Shown here: piece after piece, positions 60,949-64,000 of the stretch
Position numbering within the stretch: position 1 is the stretch's first letter
Layout: each line of letters begins with the position of its first letter
DNA from: Lysinibacillus sp. FSL K6-0232
GTDB taxonomy: Bacteria > Bacillota > Bacilli > Bacillales_A > Planococcaceae
DNA: 64,000 bases
Assembly (NCBI RefSeq): GCF_038008325.1
Contig: NZ_JBBOYW010000001.1
Span: forward strand, 1,850,001 to 1,914,000
Reading direction: 5' to 3'
Notes under the pieces: model-generated
Databases searched by the model: none
What the model was told of the DNA's origin: nothing
The model's input: the letters and a program-made list of their open reading frames with translations, nothing else
Program-made: the position numbers and the translations under genes

Positions 60949-63121
60949 ATAAATCCTCGTCCTCCTGTATTTGAATAAAAATATGCATTCCTTCATTGCG
61001 ATTGGATTCAATCGTGATCGTCCCGTTAAAAGCACGAACACGCTCCCGAATACCGTTAATGCCCATTGAGGCAGAGGATTGCATTAAATGCTCAATATCG
61101 CAGCCAACACCATTATCATCATACTGCAATGTAAAGCCATGTGGGATTGCTTGTAATTGCAAGGACACCTCTGTTGCTTCGGCATGCTTAATCGCATTAT
61201 TAAGTAGCTCCTGCACAAGTCGGTAAACAACTAAATGCAATGTGGCATCCTGAAAGTGTACACGCTCTATTTGCGTAGTTAATAAAAAATCAGCACGTAT
61301 TTTTACTTTTTGAATTAATTTTTTTAATGCCATTTGTAGCCCAAATGTATCCAAAAGAGGGGGGCTTAAGTTTTCACAATACTCCCGCAAGTCCTTCGAG
61401 GCATTTAATAGCTGCTCCCGAATTGCCAGCACGCGTTCCTTTTTAATGGTAGCGGATTCTGCCAGCATATCTAGCTCTCTTGCCAAATGAAGCTGCTCCT
61501 GCAAAATGGTATCGTGTAATTCCTGTGCCAAAATGCTTTTTTCCTTCTCAATAATATTCCATAGCAATTTATCAAGCCAAGGCAGTGTAGTGTCATTGGT
61601 ATTTTTCATATGCTGAATTTCACGCACTAAATCTTCAATTAACTGTAAATTATTAATAAACATAGATACATACAGTGCCAGCAGCTCTAACCATAGCAGC
61701 TCTTCTCTTTGTAATGTGTGCCGAATTTCAAGCACAATTTTTTCGTCGCCTGCATCATGTAGCAGTATCTGTGTATAGTTGTCTAGCTGCTGGAAAGAGG
61801 CATTGCCCTCTGTAACGGTTAAAATATGAAAGGCGGTTGTGCCAAGCTTTTCGGTGATTTCATATTGAAAGCATTCCAGTAGCTCTTGCTGCGTTTTTGC
61901 CTTGCCCATCCGCTGCACGGCTGCATATAAATTATGTACATAATTGCCAGTAGAGGAGAAAATAATTTTCCGATATTTAAAATCAATGCGTTCCTTCATA
62001 TAAAAGCTTGCCAATATCACCATAAACACTAGCAAAAAAATACTTGTGAGATGGACAATGGATAGCTGCCCCATAAATAAGAGCGCAATGCCCGCTGTAA
62101 GCAACAATGCACTAAAAAATGCCAATGTCGAATAATAGCGCAAGCGAGATAATTGGTATTCAATATCAAACAGTCGCTCATTCACCTGAATAAACAAAAA
62201 GGAGAAAGGAATAAACAATAAAAACAATGCTGCCACCTCTGCATGTAGCCATGGCTTATGCCCTAAAATTTCAGGTGTCACAAAGAATAATAGAAATGGT
62301 AAAAAAGGAACAATAAAGGCAATGGCAATTAAACGCAGCTTTGCCAATTTAGTGCGTAAATAGCTTGTCACTAAAATATAAGTAGCGTAGAGCACAAGCA
62401 CGGCAAATAAACTTAAGTTTAACAGTGGTATGACTTCTCGCAATGCAGGTATAAATGCTTCTATCAAGTAACAGCAAGGAATAATAGGTGTTAGGAAATA
62501 GAGCCATTTACTATGGATAGCCCGCCATTGGATGTTTTGATAACGGAAAAAATGCTGTAAAAAGTGGATAAAAAGCACCATACATAACACAATGCAAATG
62601 CCAATAACAAAGCCCCCAACTAAATTGCCTCTGGCTGAAGCACCTGTACTAATATAGGCTAACGAGCATGTTAATAAAAACAAGGTCAATAAAAACATTG
62701 GCACATTATTTTTATTGCGCGCATCTAAATACACAGCTACAGCAAAAGCTAAAAGAAAATAAAAGATGGGGAATAAAATTTGTAAATACAATTCTTCTGG
62801 AATATCGCGATGCCTTGCTGTCACAGTATGTGTTGTGCCATCAGCCTTTTGAATGGTTAAGGTACGTGCCCCTCGAATAACGCTAGAAAGCTGCACAGAT
62901 TGATTTTCTAAGGCTGGCTTACCATCAATCATCACCACAATATCGCCTTGTTCAATACGCTGCTGCTGTGCCCATTGTGAATAGTAGGTGTTCTCAATAA
63001 CAGGCTGTCCACTTGTGGTATCAAGCAGAATACTAACAAAAGGTGTGTGAATCGTAATGCCTAATACATAGATGCCCAGCACTAAATAGAGCGTAAAAAT
63101 ACTATATTTCAATGTTTTCAT
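60923..63121 (-). CDS. ComP-like membrane sensor histidine kinase
   Basis: A 732-residue kinase. The N-terminal region has one membrane segment, an extracytoplasmic PDZ-like loop (IEQGDIVVMIDGKP) and then about eight membrane helices. The C-terminal HisKA_3 domain has H536 in QELHDTILQEQ, and the ATPase has ELLNNAIKHAEA and DDNGVGCD with GINGIRERV. The layout mirrors ComP, but comQ and comX are not in the window, so the signal is unknown. Confidence 0.88.
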   Translation of the reverse strand: MKTLKYSIFTLYLVLGIYVLGITIHTPFVSILLDTTSGQPVIENTYYSQWAQQQRIEQGDIVVMIDGKPALENQSVQLSSVIRGARTLTIQKADGTTHTVTARHRDIPEELYLQILFPIFYFLLAFAVAVYLDARNKNNVPMFLLTLFLLTCSLAYISTGASARGNLVGGFVIGICIVLCMVLFIHFLQHFFRYQNIQWRAIHSKWLYFLTPIIPCCYLIEAFIPALREVIPLLNLSLFAVLVLYATYILVTSYLRTKLAKLRLIAIAFIVPFLPFLLFFVTPEILGHKPWLHAEVAALFLLFIPFSFLFIQVNERLFDIEYQLSRLRYYSTLAFFSALLLTAGIALLFMGQLSIVHLTSIFLLVFMVILASFYMKERIDFKYRKIIFSSTGNYVHNLYAAVQRMGKAKTQQELLECFQYEITEKLGTTAFHILTVTEGNASFQQLDNYTQILLHDAGDEKIVLEIRHTLQREELLWLELLALYVSMFINNLQLIEDLVREIQHMKNTNDTTLPWLDKLLWNIIEKEKSILAQELHDTILQEQLHLARELDMLAESATIKKERVLAIREQLLNASKDLREYCENLSPPLLDTFGLQMALKKLIQKVKIRADFLLTTQIERVHFQDATLHLVVYRLVQELLNNAIKHAEATEVSLQLQAIPHGFTLQYDDNGVGCDIEHLMQSSASMGINGIRERVRAFNGTITIESNRNEGMHIFIQIQEDEDLYDEYTDYR

Positions 63122-63177
63122 TGCTAAATCCCCATTTCATTGCCTAACTTATTTCTATTATCGCTAATTCTTGCTAA

Positions 63178-63250
63178 TTTTGGAATACCGAAATGGCGAG
63201 TTTCGGAAAACCACTATTGCTTTTTCGGAATAACGAAATAGTTTTTTCGG
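63178..63250. promoter_or_regulatory. Phased TTTCGG operator region between divergent genes
   Basis: TTTCGG occurs at 63201, 63223 and 63245, exactly 22 bp apart. CCGAAA (63188-63193) makes an inverted repeat with the first, and CGAAA (63234-63238) with the second. GGAATA-CGAAAT is duplicated. Likely binding sites for the ComA-like regulator. Confidence 0.6.
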
Positions 63251-63304
63251 ACAAGGCTATGATAGTGTAAAACAAAGAGCTGTGACGAAAAGGAGGAGTA
63301 TTGC

Positions 63305-64000
63305 GTGAAAAATGGCAGTTTAACACTTATTTTGTTATGCTTCATCGCCATTATTGCCAGTCCATTGACCGCAATCGCTAGCACTACAGATCAGGAGAAG
63401 GTAAAAGTCGAAATTTGTATGATTGGTAGTGATAATTATTTTGTCTATAAAATCCCAAAGCAGTTACATAAAGATGTGCCCTATCACGAAATGAGCAACA
63501 GTATTCAGGCAACCTTAGCCAGCCAGTGGCATATTAAGGATGCACATTATAAAGCAGAGCAGTCAGATGTTGCCTATACGTTTTATATTCAGGATTTATT
63601 TCAAAAAAAGCAGGATGGTCAGTTAAAGGTTGCGATTCCCTATCGCATTTTAGTAGGAATGTTTGGCGAGCAGGACCCGATTCAATTGCGAATTTTAGCG
63701 AGCAAGCTATCCGATTGGACGGTCAATACGAAGGATTGGGCAACGCTTGGCTTTACGGAGCCGCTCACATCTTTTAGTGAACGTGAATATATTTATGAGG
63801 GAGCTGTGCATGAGCTGCTACATCAACGTGTCGGTCATTTTGATGGGAAAATTCAAAAACAGCAATTTCTCACATATAGTTTTCTATACTTTAGCTTTAT
63901 AGGGCTACAGCTATTAGCCTGCTTTTTCTTATCGAGAAAATTAAAGCACAAGGTGATTCATAATCCAGAAACAATGCATCATTTCCGCAGGCTGAATTAT
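63305..64000 (+). CDS. Exported membrane protein, 3' end beyond window
   Basis: A GTG after AAAGGAGGAG opens a frame running past the window end (at least 232 codons). It has a signal peptide (LTLILLCFIAIIASPLTAIA), a hydrophilic extracellular domain of about 170 residues (KVEICMIGSDNYFVYKI; QVAYTF-like strands), and a membrane segment (YFSFIGLQLLACFFL) before the cut. I do not recognise it. Its divergence from the ComPA-like pair suggests it is a target or signalling partner. Confidence 0.8.
   Translation, partial: MKNGSLTLILLCFIAIIASPLTAIASTTDQEKVKVEICMIGSDNYFVYKIPKQLHKDVPYHEMSNSIQATLASQWHIKDAHYKAEQSDVAYTFYIQDLFQKKQDGQLKVAIPYRILVGMFGEQDPIQLRILASKLSDWTVNTKDWATLGFTEPLTSFSEREYIYEGAVHELLHQRVGHFDGKIQKQQFLTYSFLYFSFIGLQLLACFFLSRKLKHKVIHNPETMHHFRRLNY

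Noticed and set aside
60322..64000. Complete ComQXPA quorum-sensing locus
   Set aside because: Kinase and regulator fit, but no isoprenyl transferase or pheromone precursor gene is visible in the window.

Overview
The window comes from a low-GC, endospore-forming Gram-positive, most likely Lysinibacillus or a close Planococcaceae/Bacillaceae relative. The signs are purine-rich Shine-Dalgarno sites with frequent TTG and GTG starts, a YpjP protein, a Spo0E-like phosphatase, DUF4183 and BclA-like spore-surface proteins, a bacilliredoxin, a ComP/ComA-like pair, and DUF2975/DUF3147/DUF5316 genes typical of Bacillales. Gene calls rest on reading the sequence by eye; no database search was run.

Region 1 (1-10.45 kb) is the distal half of a type I-B CRISPR-Cas locus. 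The order is cas5 (cut by the window edge), a terminator-like hairpin, cas3, cas4, cas1, cas2, a strong terminator, then a leader with a near-consensus promoter ending at a large array. The repeat is 29 nt and spacers are about 35-38 nt. An IS630-family element with TA duplication sits inside the 35th repeat and splits the array into 34 and 30 spacer halves. The far end has a mutated terminal repeat and two further decayed repeats still in the 65-nt register.

Region 2 (10.5-29 kb) is mostly ordinary chromosome. It holds a beta-helix protein, a methyltransferase, tag glycosylase, a DnaD-like protein, an amidase, a frameshifted DNA alkylation repair gene, an aldo/keto reductase, an SstT-like transporter, a threonine aldolase and a MarR/oxidoreductase divergon. 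Two intergenic gaps carry short motifs repeated every exactly 21 bp.

Region 3 (29-36.7 kb) is mobile or accessory. It has an NgoPII-type restriction-modification pair. Next to it is a 3.1-kb ISL3-family transposon with 8-bp target duplications that carries a three-gene passenger operon (membrane protein, winged-helix regulator, CPBP protein) and interrupts an Excalibur-domain gene whose frame is exactly restored by removing the element. A TetR/CPBP operon follows.

Region 4 (36.7-53.6 kb) mixes a BASS-type transporter, spore-surface genes, a methyltransferase/bacilliredoxin operon, an orphan Imm22-like protein, a candidate structured RNA of about 290 nt at 44.25-44.54 kb, an AbiEii-like protein lacking its catalytic motif, msrA, a lincosamide nucleotidyltransferase-like gene and a FusB-type EF-G-binding protein. 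The last two are each preceded by a short leader ORF, which suggests attenuation. A third 21-bp phased repeat cluster lies at 52.67 kb.

Region 5 (53.8-64 kb) begins with a NERD nuclease/SF1 helicase that is a plausible stand-alone phage defence. It continues with a MarR/DUF3147 operon, small secreted proteins, a Spo0E-like gene, a cold-shock protein and a ComA/ComP-like two-component system. The latter is divergent from an exported protein cut by the window edge, with phased TTTCGG motifs between them.

The most unusual items are the passenger-carrying ISL3 transposon, the structured RNA, the 21-bp phased repeats, the two resistance-gene leader ORFs, and the IS-split, end-decayed CRISPR array.
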